Positions 45,404 to 56,900 of a stretch of DNA of 64,000 bases are shown piece by piece (the first letter of the stretch is position 1; each line of letters starts with the position of its first letter). The translations under genes were made by a program, and so were the position numbers. The stretch lies in assembly GCA_029298735.1 (NCBI GenBank), contig JANSLP010000075.1, positions 62,001 to 126,000 on the forward strand. Reading direction: 5' to 3'. The stretch is from Ophiostoma sp. CBS 140.51. Its lineage: Eukaryota > Ascomycota > Sordariomycetes > Ophiostomatales > Ophiostomataceae. Under the pieces are notes generated by a model that saw nothing but the letters and a program-made list of their open reading frames with translations, was not told the origin of the DNA and made no database searches.

Positions 45404-46372
45404 CTACATCTCCATCTCACAGCTATCACGCATGGCCATCAGAGCCCCATACTGGTTCTCCATCTCCATGGAAGCGTGGTGCGGCTGAGGCCAGGAAGCA
45501 CGGCTAGGTGCCGGGACTGACGGCTCTGACGATGTCAGGCGGTTGGCATAGACCGGGTCAGTGGCGTGAGTGAACCGCAGCTGCACCCCGTGGTTCACAA
45601 ACGGGTTGGCACTATCGTACGCATACTTGGAGCGCGGGATGCTGGCAGCATCGTCATTGTTCGCCGACGGTGGCGGAGGAGAGTTGGACGACATGTACTC
45701 GCGGCGTGCCAGCTCTTCATACCCGGACGCCATATACGGCTCCATGTAGCCGTGGGACGATTCCTGCAGCCAGCGGCCGTCGGCGGACTGAGACGTCGTT
45801 GTAGCCGCCGCTGCTGCCGGCGCGACTGCCGGCTCGCTGGGCCGAAAGGACTGGTCCTGCTGCATCTGCTGGGCCCGCAGTGTGGACGAAGCAATCTCCT
45901 TCTCCATCTCAGCCTCCATAGTGTCCCAAGCCGCACCTGCAGCAACGGCATTGTAGTCGGCAGCAGTCCGGGTGGGTGGGCAGATGCGCCACAGCTGCAG
46001 CAGGTAGTCACGGCGGTCCGGAGCGGACATCTGGAACAGGGCAAACTGGACGGGCGTGAGCGCGGTCGGGTCGATACCGTTCTGGATCAGGATCTGCTCG
46101 GTCGTCTGGCGCTGCTGCTGCTGCTGCTCCTGCATCTGCAACTCTTGCTGCGAAGGCTGCTCCACAACAACGGGCTCCTGCGGCTTGATGGTGTGGGCGG
46201 AATGGTGGTAGTGCTGGGAGATGGAGTAGACAATCTTGGGCTCCTCAACGGGTGCCGGGGTGGGGGCGGGGATCTCGACTGGAATGGGGCCAAAGGTCAG
46301 GTTCCGGGCCAGCAGCGCTGCCAGGTCATCGTGTGCCTGCATCGTCGCTGTTGTTGTCTGTGTGGCCATCAT
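45404..46372 (-). CDS. Gln-rich protein of unknown function
   Basis: A single exon encodes 322 residues; two ATGs in tandem (46372 and 46369) begin the frame. An N-terminal conserved-looking part (AHDDLAALLARNLTFGPIP) is followed by a Pro-rich linker, YSISQHYHHSAH, a Gln-rich run (QELQMQEQQQQQRQ) and the best-ordered block, ILIQNGIDPTALTPVQFALF followed by SAPDRRDYLLQLWRICPP. The remainder is disordered, with polar and Ala-rich segments, ending near QYGALMAMRDSCEMEM. No signal peptide or membrane segment is visible and I recognise no named domain. Strong G/C bias at third codon positions and the uninterrupted frame support it as a real gene. A very purine-rich + strand upstream (46.4-47.4 kb) fits a pyrimidine-rich leader on the minus strand. 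Confidence 0.72.
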   Translation of the reverse strand: MMATQTTTATMQAHDDLAALLARNLTFGPIPVEIPAPTPAPVEEPKIVYSISQHYHHSAHTIKPQEPVVVEQPSQQELQMQEQQQQQRQTTEQILIQNGIDPTALTPVQFALFQMSAPDRRDYLLQLWRICPPTRTAADYNAVAAGAAWDTMEAEMEKEIASSTLRAQQMQQDQSFRPSEPAVAPAAAAATTTSQSADGRWLQESSHGYMEPYMASGYEELARREYMSSNSPPPPSANNDDAASIPRSKYAYDSANPFVNHGVQLRFTHATDPVYANRLTSSEPSVPAPSRASWPQPHHASMEMENQYGALMAMRDSCEMEM

Positions 46373-48856
46373 GCTAGCAGATATACGAGGGGCTGTTTTG
46401 GTTGGTGGTCCTGTACATAGTTGTTAGAGTCGGAGTTTCTAAAGCCAAACCGTATCCTTTCCATATCTGTATGTACCAGTAGGCTTGGTGAGTTGAGGGG
46501 ATATCTCGGTATCCTTCTGTCCGTTCTGTTCTGATATATTCGAACGCTGGTAAGTAACGAGAAGGGCCGAGTGAGGTCAGTAGGTCCTGTAAACAGATCT
46601 TGATCTTGAGGTCTTGGGTCTTGCGGTATTCTTGAAGGCGTGTGGCTCTTCAAGGAACGGGATTCTTCTTGGGAAAATGGGTGCTTTATATTCTCTCGCT
46701 ATGCTATATGAACGGATTCTCCTAGAGAATTCGACGTTGACGACTCTGTTTTGGGCAAGGATTGAAACAGCACAGACAGGTACGGCTGAAAGAGAACGGG
46801 GATAGAGACAAAGGAGGAAATGAAAAGAAACGAAAAAGAAGCACAAAAGAAGCAGCAAAAAAACAAGGAGCGGTCCGTCGAATATAAAGGGGAGAGAAAG
46901 AAAGTAAAAAAAGAGTTGGGGAAGAAATGATGGACAAGTCGTATAATGACGGAGGAGGCAAAATTGGGTTTAAGAGCAATAGTGAGAGGCAGAACAAGCA
47001 GGAAAGGGGTGTTAGGGGGGTGGCAGATGGGTCCCGTGCAGAAACGGACGAGTGGGGTGAGAGGGAAAGGCCACACGAGGTCGTGAAAAATAGGCCGGAC
47101 TCGGACAAGGGGGGAGGAAGGAGGGGAAAAGGTCTGAGTTGGCAAGAGCGTTTACTTTTTTTTGTTGAGGAAAGAGGGTCTCACCAGTGAACAAGAGGGA
47201 TCTTCGGGGAAAGAGAGGCAAAATAGGCAGGAAGAAGAGGAAGGAGAGGCCGGCTGGTTATGGGTTATTTACACTCGTTCAAACGGCCAGAGACGATATG
47301 CAGAAGGAGCAGGAGGGTCCAGGAAGGGAGAAAGGCAACAAAGAATACGGTGCGTGAAAGAAGAAGACGTGCCTGGCGAAAACGCACAAAAGGTGCAGAA
47401 CGAGGCCAGGAACGCTGTCCGAAAAGAGTGATTTACACGACCAGAAAGGAAGGAACAGATGCAGAGGGGTGCGTGGAGTAGAGGGGCAGTCGCCGGGGTC
47501 GAGCTTTCCGGCTCATGGGCCGAGGAGGCACCAGAAAAGGAGATTTGGGTAATTTCGGGAGGAACGACCGCCTACAAAAGGCCGTCGTTTTCTTCATGGG
47601 CTTGAGGGGCTTTTCTTGTCTGTTCTCCTTTGCTGTTTCCTTTATCTTTTGTTCTCTGTTCTTTCCCCCTTTGAGCGCGTGATATGGATGGTCATGGTCC
47701 ATGGCTCTTTCTGTTTGCGACAGCGCAGATGCTCAGTGGCTGAAGGCATGCTCAGCGCGCCTCCCACGTTGGTCTCACAGATGCACGCCTGCACACCCCG
47801 TATTAGGCGTCAACAGCCTGCAGCTGATGCAGCAAGAAACACAAAGCCGCGCAGATGTGACCAGATGTGACTGCCAGCACATGTTGGGGTCGCCCTTGCC
47901 CTTCAACGTCCTTCCTTTTCACTTTGGGCACCGCTCGTCTGGGTCCCGCCATGCCTCCACTGGGCAGCCCACTCTTAGCCGTTCTTGCCCGTTTCAGCCA
48001 TTTAATTCAGCCCACTCAAGTCGCCTTTTCCCTGTATTTTTCACCGCCGTGCAGGCGTTTATTCGAGCAACCTCCGGCATTCGGGCAGCATTGGGCACGC
48101 CGGCATTACAGAAGAAGCATGAGTCGTCTAGTCAGCTCCATCTTGGTAACGATTTTGCGAGTGATGGGGATGTCTTAAAACAATCTGGCCGTCGCCAGGC
48201 GCGGGTTTTCGACGGACTGAGTGTGACGATACGTGGAAGGCATGCATTCCCTCTGAGTACTATATGGATCATTTCCATCGCGCACTCACAGCCTCGCGTG
48301 AAAACAAATCTTGGCTATCCGTGTTGTACCAATGTGGTTGAAATCAATGTGAGATGCACGCACTTTAACTCATCAAGGCTTGTGAGAGCAGCTGTGATTT
48401 CTCGAATTTTAGTGGGGCCCAAGAGTTGGCGGGGCATGGGCATTCGTTCCTTCCTGGACAAAATGGACAGGGGCCAGATCGCTTGGGAACGGGCCTTGAC
48501 CGTGTTAAAGTGGCGCGCTACACGCTAACACGCTAACAAGAACACGCCTCGGCACGCTTTTATCTGTTACTCCTGCTATTTTGGATGACGTTGTTGGAGA
48601 GTGGCAACCGTCACAAGGCAGGCAGGTGCAGCCATGGAGGCCGCACTCTCCAAGGTCCTGCCTTTGTCCTGCCTTTTCTGGCCTTGATTGGACTTTAAAA
48701 CTTTCTGCCTCATCGCATTTCGACAGCTGTCCTTTACTCTGTATACTTTTTTCTTGTCGTCCATTTTGTCTCCCAATCACTCTCACGACACTCTCGACCC
48801 GACAAGGCTGCCGCGATTGATCTCAGCGACGCATTGAACCTCTCCGCTCCGCCATC
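46373..48856. other. Divergent intergenic region, about 2.5 kb
   Basis: From 46.8 to 47.45 kb the + strand is almost purine-only, so the minus strand is strongly C/T-rich, as in fungal promoters and leaders. A 275-codon open frame at 47701-48528 has no recognisable domain and I do not call it. The last 300 bases should hold the promoter of the J-protein gene at 48857. Confidence 0.5.
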
Positions 48857-49770
48857 ATGGCCCACGACGCCCCGCCCCCGAACTATTGTAAGATTTCCCA
48901 ACAAACAGACAAATGGTCTTGTGACATCGATATGTTGGCTATACTCTGCCCGTTTGACTTTTGCTAACCGTTATACGTTTACAGATGCCATCCTCGAAGT
49001 CTCCGAGACTGCTACATCCCAGCAGGTTCGCGATGCCTACAAACGGTACGTACCCAACAACCTTCTTCAATTGCTATCTATGCAAAACTAACAATTTTCT
49101 TCACAGCGCCGCATTAAAGAACCACCCCGATCGTGTCCCCCAGGACAGCCCCGAGCGCAAGACGCGCACGCGCAAGTTCCAGCTCGTCAACGATGCCTAC
49201 TACACACTGTCCGACGCCGGCCGTCGACGGGAATACGATGCGCAGCGGCGCCTCTTTAACCGTCGTGGCTACAGCTTCCCCGAAGACGACGATGAGGACG
49301 ACGAAGACAGCGAAGACTACCCGCAGACGGGCACGGGCGCAGGCTCGAGTGCTCGGAGTGGCGCCTCGTGGGCATGGAACTTTTTTTCCAACGCAACTGG
49401 CGGCGGTGGCAGCAACAATGACCATGGCCAGGCCAACACGGAGGAAGCACGCCAGCAGACCGAGGACGCCCAATTCGCCGACGTCTTTGAGGAGATGCTG
49501 CGCGAGGAGGGCATGGCCGAGCCTGGCGGTCGACCCACGGGCAAGTTCTGGGGCTTCTTGGGCGGTCTGAGTGGAGGCGCGCTGGGCTTCATTGTGGCCA
49601 ACGTGCCTGGTCTTGTCGCCGGTGCCGTTGCAGGCAACCGCCTCGGCGCTATCCGCGACACCAAGGGAAAGAGCGTCTACGCCGTCTACCAAGATCTGCC
49701 GGCCGACGACCGGTCACGGCTGCTTGGCCAGCTGGCAGCTCGTGTCTTTAGCCACGCTGTGGGCATCTAG
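48857..49770 (+). CDS. J-domain protein (class C)
   Basis: Three exons fit: 48857-48887, 48985-49045 and 49107-49770, giving 251 residues. The J domain is at the very N-terminus (NYYAILEVSETATSQQVRDA), with the HPD triad at 37-39 (KNHPDR) completed across the second intron and helix IV ending in LSDAGRRREYDAQR. There is no Gly/Phe or zinc-finger region of class A or B proteins. An acidic linker and a Gly/Ser/Asn-rich stretch follow. The C-terminal third has a conserved-looking block (FWGFLGGLSGGALGFIVANV), a small-residue-rich and moderately hydrophobic segment followed by SVYAVYQDLPADDRSRLLGQL. The protein should stimulate an Hsp70 partner; the substrate and compartment cannot be read, although a membrane-associated C-terminus is possible. 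The thioredoxin-PITH gene follows 724 bases downstream on the same strand. Confidence 0.88.
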
Positions 49771-50493
49771 GTGCTCTGAAAGGCGATTGGCACGCGCTTA
49801 AGGAATTAATTGGGAGGATTTGGTTTATGTTCACGGCTACTGATACCTTTACGGAATTTTTTTTCGATTTTGTTCTTTGTTTTTTGTTTCTTCCATGGCG
49901 TTTCAGGTATTATTTTGTTCACTTTGTATATACGCCCACCTTTCATTATGTAGAATATTCTGTAGCTCTTGAATGACAATACAAGTAAAATATGTCTAAG
50001 AAATCACAATGAAACTTATATAAAATAAATGCAGTGAAAGTACAATGAAATAGTTCTCACCAGTGTTTGTGCATGTCTTCTGATTCTCGCCTTCACGTGA
50101 CCCGAATTGCTTGTAAGCCGGTGAAGCACGTAGCTGGCGGGTGCCTTGCATCACCAAAGGCGGTGGAGCACTGCGGGGCAGCTCAGCGGTGTTAACGCCT
50201 GGTAGTGGTGCACCAGTCCAGCCTGCCGTGCACATTCGTAATACTAATTGGCCCAGCTTGGTGGCGGCGCGTGTGGAAGCTTTCCTTGCCTTCCTTTTCC
50301 TTCTCCCGCCTTCTCGAGATTCTTTGCTTCAACAACAATCTCCATTGCCAATCACCATAACGACGACACGACCTCACGACGAGTCCGAGACGAGCAGACG
50401 AAGAACGAGTCGAAGCTGAAGCGGCCGACAATCCAAAACACACTCCTTCAAACCCCTTTCGACCCCTCCATCACATCATCACAAACCGCAATC
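49771..50493. other. Intergenic region before the thioredoxin-PITH gene
   Basis: T-rich 3' sequence is followed by a promoter-like region with an E-box palindrome at 50093-50100 and a C/A-rich leader. No gene is seen. Confidence 0.55.
50093..50100. promoter_or_regulatory. TCACGTGA E-box palindrome upstream of the TXNL1-type gene
   Basis: A perfect 8-bp palindrome with a CACGTG core lies about 400 bases upstream of the start at 50494. CACGTG is the site of fungal bHLH factors such as Cbf1. Binding is inference; a single 6-mer core is expected by chance every few kilobases. Confidence 0.3.
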
Positions 50494-51551
50494 ATGTCCA
50501 AAGTCACCCACATCTCGTCACAAACACAGTTCGCCGGCCTGCTCAAGTCGTCTAAAGTCGTCATTGCCGACTGTGAGTGTGGATGGGCCCTTCCTCTCGG
50601 GTGCAACTAGCTGCTAACCTTCTTCCCTGTCTAGTCTTCGCTACATGGTGCGGACCGTGCAAGATGATTGCGCCCGTCTTCGAAAACATTGCCTCCCAGC
50701 TCGCCCGCGACAACGCCGTGACGTTTGTCAAGATCGACACCGACGCGCAGAAGGACATTGCCGCCAAGTACCGCATCACTGCCATGCCGACCTTCCTCCT
50801 GTTCCGCGACGGCAACGAGATTGAGCGCGTGCAGGGCGCCGACCCGAGGAAGCTCGAGTCTCTGGTGAACAAGCTTGTTAAGGAGGCTGGTTCGGCAGGA
50901 GGTGCTTCGGGTAGTGGCAGCGGCGGCGAGGGCTCCAGTGGTAGTGGTGGTGCCGATGCTGGCGGCTGGTGGACTGGTGCTGCTGCCCCGCGCGGCTACA
51001 CGGACATTACGGACAACGTCGAGGTGCTGCGGACGGAGCTGCTCAACGTGGACGACGCGGCGGCAGGCAACGTGCGCGTGCTGTTTGGCGGCAGCAGGCC
51101 GACGGGGAAGAGCGAGGCACTGTCTGCAAGCGCTGCTGACTGGGTCGAGAGCGACACGGACGAGCAGCTGATGCTGTTTATCCCGCTGCAGTCGATTGCC
51201 AAGCTGCACACGCTGCAAATTACGTCCAATCCCACCGACGACGCTGCACGGCCGGAGTTGATTAAGCTGTATAGCAACAGCCCGCACAACCTGGGCTTTG
51301 ACGAGGCCGAGGACACGCTGGCGACGCAGGAGATTACGATTAAGCCGACGGACTGGAACGAGCAGGGCACGGCCTCGATCCCACTCAAGTTTGTCAAGTT
51401 CCAGAACATTACCAGTCTGGTCTTGTTTGTGGTCTCGGCCCAGGACGGCGCAGAAAAGGTCCGGCTGGACCGGGTGCGGTTGATTGGCGAGGCCGGCGAG
51501 AAGCGGGAGATGGGCAAGCTCGAGAAGATTGGCGACGAGCAGGGCGAGTAG
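50494..51551 (+). CDS. txl1: Thioredoxin-PITH domain protein (TXNL1/Txl1 type)
   Basis: Two exons fit: 50494-50572 and 50635-51551, giving 331 residues. The thioredoxin domain spans about residues 1-108, with the active site WCGPC (C32 and C35) just after the intron junction and the cis-proline region ITAMPTFLLF. A Gly/Ser linker leads to a PITH domain at about 165-310 (RGYTDITDNVEVLRTELLN ... LFIPLQSIAKLHTLQITS ... TSLVLFVV). This two-domain layout is that of human TXNL1 and fission yeast Txl1. These bind the 26S proteasome lid and act as proteasome-associated reductases in the cytosol and nucleus; that role is taken from the family. The catalytic cysteines are intact. The C-terminus is charged (EKREMGKLEKIGDEQGE). 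Confidence 0.93.
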
Positions 51552-53894
51552 AGCAAGAGAGTATACGAGCATAAGAGCATACAAGAAAGCCAGCGGCGTT
51601 GACTATATCTCATTTTACGAATGCAAAGAACGTTTCCGAACAGGGAGGGTTGCTATCATTTGACGTCGCTCAGACACGGCGAATGCAGACCGTCGTATCG
51701 AGCAATGCCAACTACAAAAAGACTACCAGATAGACACAAGGTGGAAGAACAAGCAACCCCGATACAAACCGGCCACGGCAATGAACCGCAAGTCAAGAGG
51801 GGCGTATGCAGTTGACTTCATCCTGGCGACGCTTCTACTTTGGGTTCACTCTAGGTACCTCTGTTGCCTCCTTCGTCTTCATTTGCCTTATTACGTGTTC
51901 GTACGTTTGTGTGTGGGCGTTCATTTGCTTTTCTCTGAGTGGGGGACGCATAGTTAGGCGAGATGCAAAGGAGAGTCAGCCCGTATGAGGTCATTGTAGG
52001 AGACAGGCAATATCTGGAGAATATCTGCGCACCTTCTCCCTTTCACTTTCTGCCTTATTCCCCCCCATAGAGTGTGTATTTGCCAAAACGGGTAGGTGAT
52101 GGTGGGTGAGAAAAGGGCGTTAGAGTGTTTTGCGGCGGCGAAGGCAGTGGGAAATATGACGGCCAGGGGGAGCAAAATAGCCGCCATATAGCCAAGAAAA
52201 GGAGGAGAGCAAGTGACAGGAGGCTCGAAACTCGTCTGAGAATCTGAAAGCGGCGTCGTCTATGCGGACGTCGTAAAGTTGTCATTTCTGGGTTCTTGGT
52301 AAAGATAAAAATAAACACCAGGAGGCGTCCAATAAATAAATAAACGAATAGACGGCCTCTTTATGGACAGTATTTCTTGTGGTTTGTTTTCTTTTCATCC
52401 ATAGTTCATTTCATACGCGATCAGATGGTGGACACAAGCCTCTTTCGACAAATGAATGAAGATGAAGGTCAGATGAAGACATATGAGGCAACAGACATCA
52501 ATATGGAGACGCCTTTCTGCACATCAACGGTTGTCTACTCCTGCTTTATTATCTACAGTATTTCATCTGCGATATTATCGGACACCGTATTGTACCTCTT
52601 TATTGTTTCTTGGTGGTTTCCGGGTAGCAGAAGATCTGCTCCTCCAAACGGGTAAATAGAAAGGAAACGAGTAGTCGATCGTTTGAACGAAGCACCGTTT
52701 GATCGCTTGATCACTTATTTGTTTGATCTTTGACCCTACAAACACCTTCGCCTAGCCTCGGCTTGCTTGAATGCAACAGCAGAAGAAAAGATAACACCCA
52801 GACGATGATCGTAGATTACCTCGCACCATGCATGTTGGATCAGAAACAAAACAGAAACAACGAAGGTGAGGTGGAAGGGACACGTTCATCATTGTTCCCT
52901 TATTTAACGGCCTTCCCCTCGCGGCTGCGGCACGGCGACAGAGTGACCAGTCGGAGTGACCAGTGAGAAAGATCCTGGGATCACAATCAAGGATCACAGC
53001 CCAGGCTGAAAAGGCAACCTTGCAACTGCTCTCAGAAGGCCAAAGCAACCATCCTTCTTAGGAAAGTTGTTTGACGTCGTAGCCGCGGCGCACCCTCTTG
53101 TCTGCACTATGCAAGGGCAAGGTCACGCCGGACATTCATGAGTCAACACACCTTTTGAGAAGGACCTTCGATCTGAATTCCAGAACGACACCATGGATGG
53201 ACGACGCTCAGACCTCAGATATATCCAGGTGCCTTCAAAACGGCTGACCTGACGATACGGCTGGATGGCCGTAACATTGGTAGTCACCAGACATCTGAGA
53301 TGAAGGCTTTGACACTAGCAGTCAACCCTTTCCTCTCGTCTTTCGTCACTTCATTATCATGTTCGATCAAAAGCAAAGTCTTATGAATGTTGAGGTCCCC
53401 AAGCGGCATGGGTTCCATGGCAACATTCTTCTTTCCCGTCCCAGCCATTGCACAAGCTGTCTTCTTTCTCAATGTATGTTTGTTCGATTCCCACTGTCGT
53501 CTGCCCGGTAGTAGAAGCCGAGCAAAACAGTCCAGTAAAGAACCGATGTGCAATTCCGTTCGTCTGTGGCACGACTGACGCTGCGAATGGCGGCCCGAAG
53601 GGCAGGAAAGGAAGCTTCCGAAGAAACACCCATTCCCAAACCCTGAAGTCCCGGGCCTCCTCAATTGAATGTGATTTCGAGCAACACGGAGATGTAAAAT
53701 TTTGGTCGTACCGCCGCACGAAGAGAAAAAAGAAGAGAAGAAGGGAAGAAAATTGAAAGAAGCCAGAGAAATTTTTTGGCGTTGAAATAGCAAATATTTG
53801 TGGGGCTGTCGCAGCCTTGGACTCTGTGATTGGCCAATATTTTAATGGGGAGAAAAAAAACTAAGGAGAGCTTGGACGTTTTGTGTGGTAGATG

Positions 53895-53922
53895 CACGTG
53901 ACTATAATAAAACTATCACGTG
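53895..53922. promoter_or_regulatory. Pair of CACGTG E-boxes spaced by two helical turns
   Basis: CACGTG occurs at 53895-53900 and again at 53917-53922, 22 bp centre to centre, separated by an A/T-rich spacer. The flanks make a loose inverted repeat (GCACGTGA ... TCACGTGG). C/T-rich, leader-like sequence follows, but I find no coding gene downstream within several kilobases. Confidence 0.4.
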
Positions 53923-56900
53923 GAAAAGGCCTCTGTTCTAAATTTACATTTTCCTCCTTCAACTCTTCAACCACTTTTCAACGACGGGTACAGACGCAGA
54001 TCAAGCACGCCGATCCAGTCCCTGAATCCTGGGAACGAGTGTCACAGCAGTCAAAGACAAAAAGGGAAAGGAAAAGCCAATATCGATCCCTCACGGCGGC
54101 ATAGTTTCCTGGAAGCGACTTCGGTTCTCGGCTTCTTTCTTTCTTACCTGTCTTTCCCCTTCGTGGCCTTCATCTTCATCGTCCGCTCCAGCATAAACGT
54201 CCGGATCCTTTGTGCCTAAATATAAACACATTTACACGACTCTTTACGCATAAGAGTATTTCTCGTCACACGCACACAGCACAAGGCCTGCAATTGTTAT
54301 TGGGGGCAGACGTGTTCCCAATAAATATTCATTGCAACAATCGAACCTAGCGAGGATAAAAAGAGTCCTCGATGATGTCAGGAGGCTGAGAAGAGGGTTG
54401 TCTACCGCAATTTATGTTGTAAAGCGTTTGCGGTCCTTTTTTTTTTTGAAAAGAGAAACGTCGTATATGAACCAAAGGTTGTCACTCTCAAACGATTACG
54501 TAGTACAGGTGGCTTCTTCTCTGGTTTCCTGGTGCTTCTGTCCCTAGGATACCATTTCCAGGTAAGGTGCGTGACTCTGCCACTCGGATTCAGAGGATGC
54601 ATCCAGATAGAAGTGATGAGTGGAAGCGGCGGCGGGATGCAATGCATTGACATACTGTTTGCACATCCTCTCTCATATGGCTTTATTCTTATTCAAGCAC
54701 CGTCGATATTATTGTTTGTTTCCGCTTCACATCACATCACACCCAACAGGTTTGATCGATGTGCCGGGACGTGGCCGCGTATGCAAATCGAAACCAAGGG
54801 CCGTTGGAGGGTTGAGGAAATGAGCAAGGGAATAAAATGTGAGAAATAAAATGAGGGTGATGAAAGTCAGTGGCGAGGCTGAATGGAAGTGGTGAGAAAC
54901 GTTCGTGACGAGTTATTGACAGCTACCAAAAGAAGCAATCGATTTCGTTACCTAAGTAAACGTTCCGGTGGTTACAGAGAACGGCGAGTTTATGAACTTC
55001 TAAGAATAGAGTCGAACGTAACAGTGAACTGATATTGCAAGTACGAGGAAGCAATATTAAAATGAAAATAAACGACTGGCCAAGAATGACAACACGACGG
55101 CCTTTCGAAGCAAACAACGGCCGATTGGATGATCCGACCACCGACGAAGAGGGCGACGACGACAACGACTGGGTTAAACAGAAAGGGTGCGGCGTAGCTA
55201 GTGACTCTGCAACCAGGATGAAGCAAGACGGGTCGGAAATATGAAGGGAAAAGAGAAGATGACCCAGAAAACGAGCGAAGAAGAAAAAAAACCGAAAGGG
55301 AACACGCAAGCATTTTAATCTACATGGTGGAGAGAGTGGAGGCGGCAGCAAACCAGCAACCAGGGAAGAGGGTAAGGGAAGAGTAGGAAAAGGCCGAGGG
55401 ACAAAAGACGGTGGACAATGAATACGGAGTACTGAGTATGCCTTGACAATTAAGACTTTAAAGGGTGTATTATTGTTTGGTGTCTTCTGTCGCCAAGTGA
55501 GGGGGGTGAGGCAGAGAGTCGGATTTTTAATCTATTTAACCTGCAAGCCATCCGTGGTTTCGTTCTTTTCTTCTGTAACTTTCTCTATTTAAAAAATCTG
55601 CGCGGCCGGTAGCCACAGCATAAAGTCCCTACGTACGACGATAAATTATATGTATCCATCCCATTGTACCCATCCATCTTTTTTGCTTTTGTGTTTCTGA
55701 GTTTTTGCGCGGGTCATATGTAATAATGGAGTAATACTAAGAGTCGCCAGTGTGCATCTCACAGCCCACAACAGGACCGCAAACGCAAGATGCGGGTGGT
55801 GGTGGAAGGTGGTGAAGACGGTGTAAGTGATCCTGGTGGCTGTGGATGTATAAGAGAGCGTACCAGGCAGTCCCAACCGCCGACCAGCCGCCAATACGTC
55901 TTCCCGTGGCATAATACGGGCGCGCTATTGTTTGCCGTGCCCCCTATTTCGTGTTCCCTTGCTTCGGTCTCTCGTTTCTTGCCTTTTTTATTCTTCGGTT
56001 GGTAGTGTCTGGCCAGGTTTTGAGGTGCTGGTGTCGTTGCCATCGGCTTGCCGTTTGAGTTGTCGACAAATACGGCGATAAGTCCGTATTGTAATGGACT
56101 CCGTAGGCCGTTTGTTCTCCCTCCTCACTCCCCTCCTTACTTATGCCGCCTCGTCCCGTCCAGGATGATCCTGGGGCTGGGATTCGCTCGGGCGGGGCGG
56201 CAGGCGATAATGTTGTGCGCAGAGTGGCAGAATCGAGTGGAATACAAGTACGGAGTACGTCGTACATAATTGCATATTCAAAAATTCGAGGGCAAAGACA
56301 CGGTGTGCTTCGTCCAGCCATTGGACAACTGCCCAGCTCTCATTAACCCGCGACAGGACTCGTCGTCGACGTCACGAATCGCTGTGCAGAAACGCCATGT
56401 CAGCTTGCTGGCGCTCAGTATCTTTTAATGAGCCTACGTACGACACACTTTTAGTCCTGTCCACTGGACTGTCTTCCCGTTGGCACAGGCACCTCCAACT
56501 CCTGGACGTGCTCGGTCATGGTCCCATAATGCAGGGCACGGTGGACGTGTACAGCGCCGTTGTTTCTTATGCGGGACGCTACCAAAGAAGGGGAAGGTGT
56601 TGCAGAAAGAAAAGAAGAGAATAAAAGAACAAGAAAATAAGGCTACCCTATCCCTGGTTCTTCCTCGATTTATTACATGATGTGGTGTTCGGAGTACTTT
56701 GTATTGTTGCTTGTAAATGTGAGAGGCCTGCCCGAGCACTGTGAATTAAAGTTACAGCGCACGTCCAGCAATATATTGTGTCCCAAATATAGCTCCTTAT
56801 CTATTCCGCACATACAACGTACTTTGGTTTTGTTTTTCTGTTTCTTTCATTTCCTTTCCTTTACTTCTCACATATGAGATCTCCATCATATCATCCTTCT

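Noticed and set aside
47701..48528. 275-codon + strand open frame starting with ATG
   Set aside because: The translation has no domain, no clear codon bias and mixed low-quality composition. It lies in a promoter-rich divergent region. A long chance frame is more likely, although RNA data could overturn this.
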